A stretch of 53,419 bases of DNA, taken from assembly GCA_017623155.1 (NCBI GenBank), contig JAGAPR010000095.1, forward strand, positions 1-53,419, read 5' to 3'. Positions within the stretch are counted from its first letter, which is position 1, and each line of letters starts with the position of its first letter. The notes under the pieces were generated by a model. The model saw only the letters and a list, made by a program, of their open reading frames with translations, was not told where the DNA came from and searched no databases. Both the position numbers and the translations under genes were made by a program. Source of the DNA: Prevotella sp. (lineage in GTDB: Bacteria; Bacteroidota; Bacteroidia; Bacteroidales; Bacteroidaceae). Positions 8,997 through 16,142 of this stretch are shown one piece after another.

Positions 8997-9172
8997 CAGT
9001 TAATATTTTGTTATCTCACAGTTAATATTTAATTGCGTCGCAGTTAATATTTAATTATGGCGAAGTTAATATTTAATTGCGACGCAGTTAATATTTAATT
9101 GTATTATAGTTAATATCTCGTTGTCGGGCAATTAATATTTAATTGTCGGATAATTAATAGTTTATTATCGGG
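8997..9172. repeat. Eight tandem 22-bp direct repeats (iteron-like array)
   Basis: Units begin at 8997, 9019, 9041, 9063, 9085, 9107, 9129 and 9151 with no change of pitch. The common core is AGTTAATATTTAATTG (AT-rich), followed by a variable 4-6 nt mostly G/C-containing tail (GCGTCG, ATGGCG, GCGACG, GTATTA, GTCGGG, GTCGGA). The first, sixth and last copies are the most diverged. Contiguity without spacers excludes CRISPR. The constant 22-bp period is about two helical turns. Function unknown; it lies in a non-coding gap between the AT-rich block and the DUF4834 operon. Confidence 0.85.
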
Positions 9173-9197
9173 CAAAATATGATATAGATAAACGCAA

Positions 9198-9230
9198 CGA
9201 GGCTCCCGACAGCATGTGTCGGGAGCCTCG
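9198..9230 (-). terminator. Perfect 14-bp hairpin, probable terminator of a short minus-strand transcript
   Basis: CGAGGCTCCCGACA and TGTCGGGAGCCTCG pair perfectly around a 5-nt loop. On the minus strand it is followed by TTGCGTTT, a weak T-tract. It lies about 250 nt downstream of the orphan minus-strand promoter at 9454-9484. Confidence 0.55.
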
Positions 9231-9307
9231 TGAAAAGACTGTGAGAAGCCCTTCCCGGCTTCCACAAAGGGAGGTGAAGTGCATATATTATGTGTGCAGC
9301 GTCACAT

Positions 9308-9424
9308 TCAGCGTTGTACGATTGATGAATTATCAAAATTTCGGGGTTCCAATTTTGCATAAATATGCAAGAATGTATGTGCTGCGGTGTTGATAAAAAC
9401 GTTTGTTTCGCGATGATTTTTCAT
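9308..9424 (-). CDS. Possible 38-residue small ORF in an orphan transcript
   Basis: An ATG at 9424 begins about 25 nt downstream of the predicted start from the promoter at 9454-9484 and is open for 38 codons to TGA 9308-9310. The peptide begins MKNHRETNVFINTAAHTF and is rich in His and Arg. Its codons for LHIYA coincide with the palindrome TGCATAAATATGCA, so the same DNA may be an ArgR-type operator. It may be a leader peptide of a lost operon, a real small protein, or chance. No homologue was searched for. Confidence 0.25.
   Translation of the reverse strand: MKNHRETNVFINTAAHTFLHIYAKLEPRNFDNSSIVQR
9356..9369. promoter_or_regulatory. Single perfect ArgR-box-like palindrome
   Basis: TGCATAAATATGCA is a perfect 14-bp palindrome of the same class as the pair at 8858-8892. 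It lies about 80 nt downstream of the start point expected from the orphan promoter, a position suited to blocking elongation or to an autoregulated leader. Confidence 0.3.
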
Positions 9425-9453
9425 GATTGCTGTGTTTGATTATTAAGTTTATG

Positions 9454-9484
9454 CAAAGATACAATATTTTGAAGCGGAATGCAA
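9454..9484 (-). promoter_or_regulatory. Orphan minus-strand promoter
   Basis: On the minus strand TTG (9484-9482), 20 bp, then TATCTTTG (9461-9454) match the phylum's -33/-7 consensus. It reads toward 9198 and away from DUF4834, which ends at 9513. No annotated gene lies downstream except the short ORF at 9308-9424. Confidence 0.6.
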
Positions 9485-9512
9485 GAGTTTTTACCTTTTT
9501 ACTTTTTTACCT

Positions 9513-9869
9513 TTAATTGCTTTCCTCGAAGTCAACATATTCACCGTCGTCATCGGCGAATATCTTTCTGTCTGCCGCCTCGGGATCACGGTTGTCGATA
9601 ATTGTCGTGCCGGAGGCTGTGGTGTGTGTACGTGAATTGGCCGCATCGCCTTTCTGTCGCGAATATCGGGATGAGGCTCCGCTGCCGGCTTGTTGCCCCG
9701 ACCGATGGCCGGCATTGCCGCGACGTGCGCCGGTAAATTCGTCGGCAGCCGCTTTCGCCGCGTCGCGAAACATGCCAAGTCCTTTTGCCACCATGCGTAT
9801 TACAATCATTGCCGCCACGGCAATAACAATGAAAACCAATAGCAATATGAACAACAGACTTTGCAACAT
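9513..9869 (-). CDS. DUF4834 family membrane-anchored protein
   Basis: 118 residues. One N-terminal membrane helix (residues about 3-26, LLFILLLVFIVIAVAAMIVI) is followed by a Gly/Ser/Arg-rich low-complexity linker and an acidic tail ending FADDDGEYVDFEESN. This shape, and the position directly downstream of psd and pssA, is that of DUF4834, a Bacteroidota family of unknown function that accompanies the phosphatidylserine synthesis genes. It starts 23 nt after the pssA stop codon on the same strand and is the last gene of that operon. A role in phospholipid synthesis is suggested only by location. Confidence 0.7.
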   Translation of the reverse strand: MLQSLLFILLLVFIVIAVAAMIVIRMVAKGLGMFRDAAKAAADEFTGARRGNAGHRSGQQAGSGASSRYSRQKGDAANSRTHTTASGTTIIDNRDPEAADRKIFADDDGEYVDFEESN

Positions 9870-9892
9870 GATGAATTATTAAAAGTTGAAAA

Positions 9893-10603
9893 TCATGCCT
9901 TGCAGCGCGATGTGAGCACCGACAGTAGCACGTACCATGCTATCACGGCGGCAAAACCGCTCATGCCGAGCAACAAGAGCATCGGCACACAGGTGATGAT
10001 GAATATGTATTTTATCTCGTTGCCGTGCCATCCCCATGTCTTGAATTTAAGGGCGAACATGGGTATCTCTGCCACAAGTATCCAACTGCTCACGATAGTC
10101 ATCAGCACAATGCCGGGCACTACCCACGACAACGAGGCGAGGTATGTTCCTCCGCCAACGATGAGCGATGCCCAGAAGAGGGCGTTTGCAGGCGTGGGCA
10201 GTCCGATGAACGATGTGGCCTGCCGCTCGTCGAGATTGAACTTGGCGAGTCTGAGTGCCGAGAACGCGGCCATTATGAATGCCACGTATGGTACGAAAGG
10301 CCGTATAAGAGCAACAGCTTGGGGGTAATCGAGCGTGTCGAGAAAGGTGAATATCATCGCCGAAGGCGCCACGCCGAACGTCACACAGTCGGCAAGAGAG
10401 TCGAGCTCTTTACCTATCGGCGACGAAACGCCGAGCAGTCGCGCACTCATTCCGTCGAAAAAGTCGAACACCGCACCTATTATAATAAAAAGAAACGCCA
10501 TCTCGTAACATCCGAGAAAGGCGTTATACACAGCCACGCAGCCCGACATGAGATTGCATGACGTTATTGAATTTGGAATATGTCGTGTAATACTGTTTGC
10601 CAT
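9893..10603 (-). CDS. pssA: CDP-diacylglycerol-serine O-phosphatidyltransferase
   Basis: 236 residues from ATG 10603; the open frame extends upstream to 10882 but lies over psd in another frame, and MANSITRHIPNSIT is the family's natural start. The CDP-alcohol phosphatidyltransferase signature D47..DG..AR(x8)G...D...D is complete: D47, D50, G51, A54, R55, G64, D68, D72. About seven membrane helices follow. The enzyme makes phosphatidylserine from CDP-diacylglycerol and serine, the substrate of the decarboxylase encoded just upstream; phosphatidylethanolamine is the end product. The start codon lies 2 nt beyond the psd stop, so the pair is certainly co-transcribed and probably coupled. Confidence 0.93.
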   Translation of the reverse strand: MANSITRHIPNSITSCNLMSGCVAVYNAFLGCYEMAFLFIIIGAVFDFFDGMSARLLGVSSPIGKELDSLADCVTFGVAPSAMIFTFLDTLDYPQAVALIRPFVPYVAFIMAAFSALRLAKFNLDERQATSFIGLPTPANALFWASLIVGGGTYLASLSWVVPGIVLMTIVSSWILVAEIPMFALKFKTWGWHGNEIKYIFIITCVPMLLLLGMSGFAAVIAWYVLLSVLTSRCKA

Positions 10604-10605
10604 TG

Positions 10606-11295
10606 TCACTTCATTTTCGCTATCACCGTGAGGTCGCCGGTGGTTTTCTGTCCCATTTTCACGCATACTTCCGTGCCCAACGGCAGGAACACATCTACGC
10701 GCGAGCCGAGCTTTATGAAGCCGAGATGCTCGTCGATGAAACACTCCTCGCCCGCCTTGGCGTATGTGACGATGCGCCGTGCCATCGCTCCTGCAATCTG
10801 GCGGCACAGCACCTGCTCGCCCTCCGGAGTCTCTATCATCACGTCGGCGCGCTCGTTTTCTTCGCTGGCTTTGGGCAACCATGCCTTGTGGTAGTTGCCG
10901 TTACGGTGGTTGACAAACTTAACCTTTCCGTCGACGGGGAACCAGTTGGCATGCACATTGAACAGGCTCATGAAGATGGATATCATCAATCGGCGGTCGT
11001 GAAAATACTCGTTTTCCTCCACTTCCTCGATTACCACTATCGTACCGTCTGCCGGAGCCACGACCGTGCGCTCGGTATCGCCCTCGAAAATACGCTTCGG
11101 GCAGCGGTAAAAATTGAGCACTATCATCCAGATAATACTGAAAATGCACACAAACGCGGCGAACGGCACCTTTGAATCAACATATCGCCACAGCACGAAA
11201 GCCACGGCCAAGAGTAAGACGAGGCTCACAGTCAGGGTGTTTGTTCCCTCACGGTGTATCCTTATCTTTTTCAGTTTCCGAAGTCTTTTATCCAT
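10606..11295 (-). CDS. psd: Phosphatidylserine decarboxylase proenzyme
   Basis: 229 residues, the short form typical of Bacteroidota. Two N-terminal membrane helices (about 20-37 and 45-61) anchor it. The PADG motif (81-84), [13 protein letters not shown] (108-120) and the autocleavage site LGS (G197-S198) are present; Ser198 would become the pyruvoyl group. It decarboxylates phosphatidylserine to phosphatidylethanolamine at the inner membrane. It is the first gene of the psd-pssA-DUF4834 operon and has a near-perfect promoter at 11328-11359, divergent from dnaE. Confidence 0.93.
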   Translation of the reverse strand: MDKRLRKLKKIRIHREGTNTLTVSLVLLLAVAFVLWRYVDSKVPFAAFVCIFSIIWMIVLNFYRCPKRIFEGDTERTVVAPADGTIVVIEEVEENEYFHDRRLMISIFMSLFNVHANWFPVDGKVKFVNHRNGNYHKAWLPKASEENERADVMIETPEGEQVLCRQIAGAMARRIVTYAKAGEECFIDEHLGFIKLGSRVDVFLPLGTEVCVKMGQKTTGDLTVIAKMK

Positions 11296-11327
11296 CAGTA
11301 AGTTTCAGGTTATATGTATATACGCTG

Positions 11328-11359
11328 CAAAGGTACGCTTTTTTTACTTACCCCGCAAA
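11328..11359 (-). promoter_or_regulatory. psd operon promoter
   Basis: On the minus strand TTTG (11359-11356), exactly 20 bp, then TACCTTTG (11335-11328), an excellent match to the housekeeping sigma factor consensus of Bacteroidota. The start point would be near 11321, giving a leader of about 25 nt. Confidence 0.8.
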
Positions 11360-11441
11360 CTTTTTATCCTTATTCTTTGGCTGTATCAGGTTTTAAGCGT
11401 AACTTTACGCCTCGATAATCAGAAACAGACCAAAATACAGC

Positions 11442-14400
11442 ATGCAAGATTTCGTACACTTACACGTTCACACATATTACTCAATCCTCGACGGACAGGC
11501 GAGCATCCCCAAGCTCGTCGACAAGGCTGTAGCCAACGGTATGCGCGGAATGGCCATCACCGACCATGGCAACATGATGGGCATCAAGGAGTTTTTCAAC
11601 TACTGCAAGGGTGTAAACGGCAAGCGGAAAGACAATGGCGAAGAGCCTTTCAAGCCAATTTTCGGTTGTGAAATGTATGTTACACGCAACGGGCGACGGC
11701 TCACCGACAAGGACAAGGCTGCGGGAGACTCTGGCGGAAATCACCTCGTGGTGCTCGCAAAGAACGAGCAAGGCTACCATAATCTTATCAAATTGGTGTC
11801 GAAAGCATGGACCGACGGCTTCTACGGACGGCCGAGAACCGACCACGTGGAACTGGAAAAGTATCACGAGGGACTCATCGTTTGCTCGGCGTGCATCGCC
11901 GGTGAAGTGCCTGCCAAAATTCTTAACGACGACATCAAGGGTGCCGAAGAGGCCGTGCTGTGGTTTAAAAGAGTGTTCGGCGACGACTATTATCTGGAAT
12001 TGCAGCGTCATGAAGTGAAGCGACCTGACATCAGAGCCAACCGCGAGACATTCCCTTTGCAGCAGAGAGCCAACAAGGCAATAATCGAACTGGCACACAA
12101 GCATGGCGTGAAATTGGTGTGCACGAACGACAGTCACTTCGTGGACGAGGAGAACGCCGAGGCCCACGACCGTCTTCTGTGTCTCTCGACGGGCAAGGAT
12201 CTCGACGACCCGACACGCATGTTGTATACCAAACAGGAATGGTTCAAGACCAAAGAAGAGATGAACGATGTGTTTGCCGACATCCCCGAGGCACTGGCAA
12301 ACACCTGCGAGATACTCGACAAGGTAGAGACATACTCGATAGACCACGACCCTATAATGCCGTTCTTCCCCATTCCAGAAGAATTCGGCACGGAAGAGGA
12401 GTACAGGAAGCGGTTTACCGAGCAGCAACTCTACGACGAATTCACATCGGACGAGAACGGACAAAACCAGCTTCCGCCCGAGGAAGGAGCGAAAAAAATC
12501 AAGAAGCTCGGCGGATACGACCGCATATATCGCATAAAATTTGAGGCCGACTACCTCAGTAAATTGGCCTACGACGGTGCATACAAACTATATGGCAACC
12601 CGCTTTCCGACGAGGTGAAAGAGCGGGTGAACTTCGAGTTGCACATAATGAAGACCATGGGATTTCCCGGTTACTTCCTCATTGTGCAAGACTTCATCAA
12701 CTCCGCACGCGAGGAACTTGGCGTGATGGTGGGTCCCGGGCGTGGCTCGGCTGCCGGAAGCGTGGTGGCCTACTGTCTCGGAATAACCAAAATAGACCCT
12801 ATAAAGTATGACCTTCTGTTCGAACGTTTCCTTAACCCCGACCGAATATCACTGCCGGATATCGATACCGACTTCGATGATGACGGCCGCGGGCGCGTGC
12901 TTGAATGGGTGGAAGACAAATACGGGCACGACAAGGTGGCGCATATCATCACATACGGAACGATGGCCACGAAGAACTCCATCAAGGATGTGGCGCGCGT
13001 TGAGAAACTTCCGCTCGAACGGAGCAAGCAACTCTGTAACTCGATACCGGACAAACTGCCAAACGGACTGAAGATGAATCTCAGCAATGCGATAAGCGTA
13101 ATACCGGAATTAAGGGATGCGGAAGCAAGTGCCAACAAGCTCGAAAGCGAGACAATACGTTATGCCAAGATGCTCGAAGGCACAGTGAGAAACACCGGTA
13201 TACACGCTTGCGGCACCATTATCTGCCGCGATGCCATCAGCGACTGGGTGCCCGTATCGACAGCCGAAGACAAGAGCAACCCCGGACACAAGCTGCTCTG
13301 CACTCAATACGACGGACACGTCATCGAGGAAACAGGCCTTATAAAGATGGACTTCCTCGGTCTTAAAACCTTGTCGCAGCTGAAAGAAGCCGTGGAAAAC
13401 GTGAGATTGACCCACGGTATTACCATAGACCTCGACAATATCCCGATAGACGACGAACTGACATACAAGTTATACTGCGAGGGAAGGACGATAGGAACAT
13501 TCCAATTCGAGTCGGCAGGCATGCAAAAATACCTCCGTGAGCTTCAACCGAGCGTCTTTGAAGACCTGATAGCGATGAATGCACTCTACCGTCCGGGACC
13601 GATGGACTACATTCCGTCGTTCATCGCGCGCAAGAACGGCCGCGAAGAGATTAAATACGATATTCCCTGCATGGAGAAATACCTCAAAGACACTTATGGA
13701 ATAACGGTTTATCAGGAGCAGGTCATGCTTCTTTCAAGGCAGCTTGCCAACTTCACCCGCGGCGAGAGCGACGCTCTGAGAAAGGCGATGGGTAAGAAAA
13801 AGAAAGCCATCGTAGACGCGATGAAGCCCAAATTCATCGAGGGCGGCAAGAAAAACGGCCACGACCCGAAAGTATTGGAGAAGATATGGAGCGACTGGGA
13901 GAAGTTCGCTTCATACGCATTCAACAAAAGTCACGCCACATGCTACTCGTGGGTGGCATACCAGACGGCTTATCTCAAAGCGCACTACCCCGCCGAGTTC
14001 ATGGCCGGAATAATGAGCCGAAGTCTCGACAACATCACCGACATAACCAAATTCATGGACGAATGCCGCGCGATGGGCATACCGACACTCGGCCCCGACG
14101 TGAACGAGAGCCGCCAAAAGTTCAGCGTCAACAAGAAAGGAGAGATAAGATTTGGCATCAGTGCAATCAAAGGCGTGGGCGGAACTGCCGCCGATGCCAT
14201 CATAGACGAACGCGAAAAGAACGGTCCTTACAAGAGTATCTTCGACTTCATACAGCGTGTCAACCTCAGTGCCGTGAACAAAAAAAGCGTCGAGTCGCTC
14301 GTGCTGAGCGGCGGCTTCGACAGCTTCGGTGTACGGCGCGAAGACTTTTTTGCCAAAAATCCGAAAGGCGAAATGTTCTTGGACACGTTTGTACGCTACG

Positions 14401-15158
14401 GACAAACGTACCAAATGGAGAAAGAACAGATACGCAACTCGCTCTTCGGAGGCGACAACGAGGTTGAGATTGCCACCCCGCCGATAATAAAAGGTGAGAC
14501 ATGGAGCGACATCGAGCGCCTCAACAGAGAGCGCGACCTCGTAGGCATTTACATATCGGCGCACCCGCTCGACGAATATAAGATTATTCTCGACAACCTT
14601 TGCAATTCCAAATGCAGCGAGTTATCGGATATTTCGCAGATGCAAAACCGTGACGACATCACCATGGGAGGCATCGTGACGGCGGTGACATCAAAGTTTA
14701 CCAAGACAGGAAAGCCGTGCGGTTTCGTGACGATAGAAGACTTTGAAGGCTCAGGCGAGCTTGCCCTCTTCGGTGAGGAATGGGGCAAATGGAGCGGAAT
14801 GTTCAAGGAAGGATGTGCCATTTACATGACGGCCAAATGCCAGCAACGGTTTCGCGACAGCAAATTTTTCGACCTTCGCATCCAAAACATCGAGTATTTG
14901 CAATCCATCAAGGATAAAGCCATCGACCGTATTACCATATCACTGCTCACCGACGAGCTGAACGAGCAAATCGTCACCGAGCTGAACGAGATAATAAACG
15001 ATAATCCCGGAAGCACAAAACTGTTCTTCCAACTGCACGATTCGAGCGGCAAGAACCATGTGTTGCTACGCAGCGGCAACCGAACGGTGGATGTAAGGCG
15101 CAGCCTCATCAACTATATCGAGCAGAACAATAATGTGCTCGACTACAAGATAAACTGA
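11442..15158 (+). CDS. dnaE: DNA polymerase III subunit alpha
   Basis: 1238 residues, the catalytic chain of the replicative polymerase. An N-terminal PHP domain starts with FVHLHVHTYYSILDG and the Asp/His set ITDHGNM. The polymerase core has GPGRGSAAGS at about 430 and the catalytic LPDIDTDFDDDGRG at about 470, followed by the thumb/fingers region with TVYQEQVM, then tandem helix-hairpin-helix (about 880-950) and an OB-fold (about 1055-1130, GGIVTAVTSKFTKTGKP). Length agrees with the DnaE1 type; there is no exonuclease domain, so it is not PolC. It is monocistronic, divergent from psd, and its stop codon lies inside the terminator stem. Confidence 0.96.
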   Translation: MQDFVHLHVHTYYSILDGQASIPKLVDKAVANGMRGMAITDHGNMMGIKEFFNYCKGVNGKRKDNGEEPFKPIFGCEMYVTRNGRRLTDKDKAAGDSGGNHLVVLAKNEQGYHNLIKLVSKAWTDGFYGRPRTDHVELEKYHEGLIVCSACIAGEVPAKILNDDIKGAEEAVLWFKRVFGDDYYLELQRHEVKRPDIRANRETFPLQQRANKAIIELAHKHGVKLVCTNDSHFVDEENAEAHDRLLCLSTGKDLDDPTRMLYTKQEWFKTKEEMNDVFADIPEALANTCEILDKVETYSIDHDPIMPFFPIPEEFGTEEEYRKRFTEQQLYDEFTSDENGQNQLPPEEGAKKIKKLGGYDRIYRIKFEADYLSKLAYDGAYKLYGNPLSDEVKERVNFELHIMKTMGFPGYFLIVQDFINSAREELGVMVGPGRGSAAGSVVAYCLGITKIDPIKYDLLFERFLNPDRISLPDIDTDFDDDGRGRVLEWVEDKYGHDKVAHIITYGTMATKNSIKDVARVEKLPLERSKQLCNSIPDKLPNGLKMNLSNAISVIPELRDAEASANKLESETIRYAKMLEGTVRNTGIHACGTIICRDAISDWVPVSTAEDKSNPGHKLLCTQYDGHVIEETGLIKMDFLGLKTLSQLKEAVENVRLTHGITIDLDNIPIDDELTYKLYCEGRTIGTFQFESAGMQKYLRELQPSVFEDLIAMNALYRPGPMDYIPSFIARKNGREEIKYDIPCMEKYLKDTYGITVYQEQVMLLSRQLANFTRGESDALRKAMGKKKKAIVDAMKPKFIEGGKKNGHDPKVLEKIWSDWEKFASYAFNKSHATCYSWVAYQTAYLKAHYPAEFMAGIMSRSLDNITDITKFMDECRAMGIPTLGPDVNESRQKFSVNKKGEIRFGISAIKGVGGTAADAIIDEREKNGPYKSIFDFIQRVNLSAVNKKSVESLVLSGGFDSFGVRREDFFAKNPKGEMFLDTFVRYGQTYQMEKEQIRNSLFGGDNEVEIATPPIIKGETWSDIERLNRERDLVGIYISAHPLDEYKIILDNLCNSKCSELSDISQMQNRDDITMGGIVTAVTSKFTKTGKPCGFVTIEDFEGSGELALFGEEWGKWSGMFKEGCAIYMTAKCQQRFRDSKFFDLRIQNIEYLQSIKDKAIDRITISLLTDELNEQIVTELNEIINDNPGSTKLFFQLHDSSGKNHVLLRSGNRTVDVRRSLINYIEQNNNVLDYKIN

Positions 15159-15188
15159 AAAAGGCGGCCCGAGTGCCGCCTTTTTCAG
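15155..15188. terminator. Bidirectional terminator between dnaE and the 15199 gene
   Basis: CTGAAAAAGGCGGC and GCCGCCTTTTTCAG pair perfectly over 14 bp around a 6-nt loop, and A/T runs inside the stem let it work in both directions. The dnaE TGA (15156-15158) is part of the 5' arm. Confidence 0.85.
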
Positions 15189-15198
15189 TGTCTTCCGC

Positions 15199-16062
15199 TT
15201 ATGCTTTTCGCTTTCTCGCCGCCTCTATCCACAGATAAGCGGCAAGCGACAGAAACGCCGCGAGAATGATAATCATCGGCACGGAATACCGTTCCGGTTC
15301 CACCCATATCTCATTGAAGAAGTCTATACGGCCCAATATCTCCACCGGAGTCCAGAAAACTATCACCGTGGCAATGGACATACGGATGTTGGCACCCCAC
15401 GAAGCGAGCCGCAACTGACGGCGGAACATCAATACGGCACCAACAAGACAGCCTGCGCCAACAATAAAAGTGACGGGATGGCGGTCGCCCAAGAATTGAC
15501 TGTCGTAGCAGAACATCAGCAGCAAATAGCTCGTCCAAAGTATCATGTTAAGCTCCATGAATGTCACGATGCTCGTATGCCGTGTCATCGGACGTGCCGC
15601 AATGTCGGCCTTACGACTGCGGAACAGCAGCCGTTGCCACCAGTTGATGAAGTCGCAACCGTTTTTCGTACAAAACACATACAGCATCATCACCATCATC
15701 CACAAACCGAACGTGGCGGGAAGAATGAGATACTCGGGCTTGGTGACTATCTCGCCGTCAACAATCTCGGGGCGTGTTCCCCAGCGACTGGCATAATACT
15801 GGAAGAGAAATTCTACCCATCCCGTCCAAAATAGCAGACCGCCGAACAGTCCGAAGAGAGTCTGCCGGGTGTCGCCGCGAGCGAAAACGCCGGCCACCAC
15901 CGTCAACAAGCCCGCGCCTCCCATGGCAAATGCCGCACGGTGCATGGCAGACGGCTCCATCGTGTGCTCCATCATTATCATCAGCGCATGGCCGAGCGGC
16001 ATCATGAGCAGTACCAATAGAAAACTCGATACGGTTTTCCACCAGTTATTTTTTCGTGTCAT
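15199..16062 (-). CDS. Polytopic inner-membrane protein of unknown function
   Basis: 287 residues with about eight hydrophobic segments: one at the N-terminus (SSFLLVLLMMPLGHALMIM) followed by a His/Met-rich loop EHTMEPSAMHRAAFAM, and further segments to the C-terminus, which ends WIEAARKRKA. I do not recognise a named family. It lies 80 nt downstream of the TonB receptor on the same strand and shares its presumed operon, so a supporting role in the same uptake route (for example moving the ligand across the inner membrane) is possible but not shown. No ABC, MFS or rhomboid motif was seen. Confidence 0.7.
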   Translation of the reverse strand: MTRKNNWWKTVSSFLLVLLMMPLGHALMIMMEHTMEPSAMHRAAFAMGGAGLLTVVAGVFARGDTRQTLFGLFGGLLFWTGWVEFLFQYYASRWGTRPEIVDGEIVTKPEYLILPATFGLWMMVMMLYVFCTKNGCDFINWWQRLLFRSRKADIAARPMTRHTSIVTFMELNMILWTSYLLLMFCYDSQFLGDRHPVTFIVGAGCLVGAVLMFRRQLRLASWGANIRMSIATVIVFWTPVEILGRIDFFNEIWVEPERYSVPMIIILAAFLSLAAYLWIEAARKRKA

Positions 16063-16142
16063 AAATCGTTGTTTATATTTTTATAAAAGTCTTATTTGCC
16101 GGCAACGGCTCAATCGCCCAATGCCAGACGCGCCCCGCAAGT

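Larger units (their letters stand above)
8733..9512. other. 780-bp gene-poor interval, overview
   Basis: In order it holds the terminator, the paired ARG-like boxes, a stem-loop, the eight-copy array, a second hairpin, the short ORF with a third ARG-like box, and a promoter. No rRNA, tRNA, transposase or integrase remnant was seen. Between 8893 and 8942, and between 9231 and 9307, I see nothing recognisable. Confidence 0.7.

Noticed and set aside
8997-9172. CRISPR array
   Set aside because: The repeats touch each other with no 30-40 bp unique spacers, and no cas gene is present.
10604-10882. Longer pssA start at 10882
   Set aside because: The extension overlaps psd in another frame, is Arg-rich and lacks family similarity; 10603 follows the psd stop by 2 nt.
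11481-12464. 327-codon minus-strand frame opposite dnaE
   Set aside because: Antisense shadow of dnaE.
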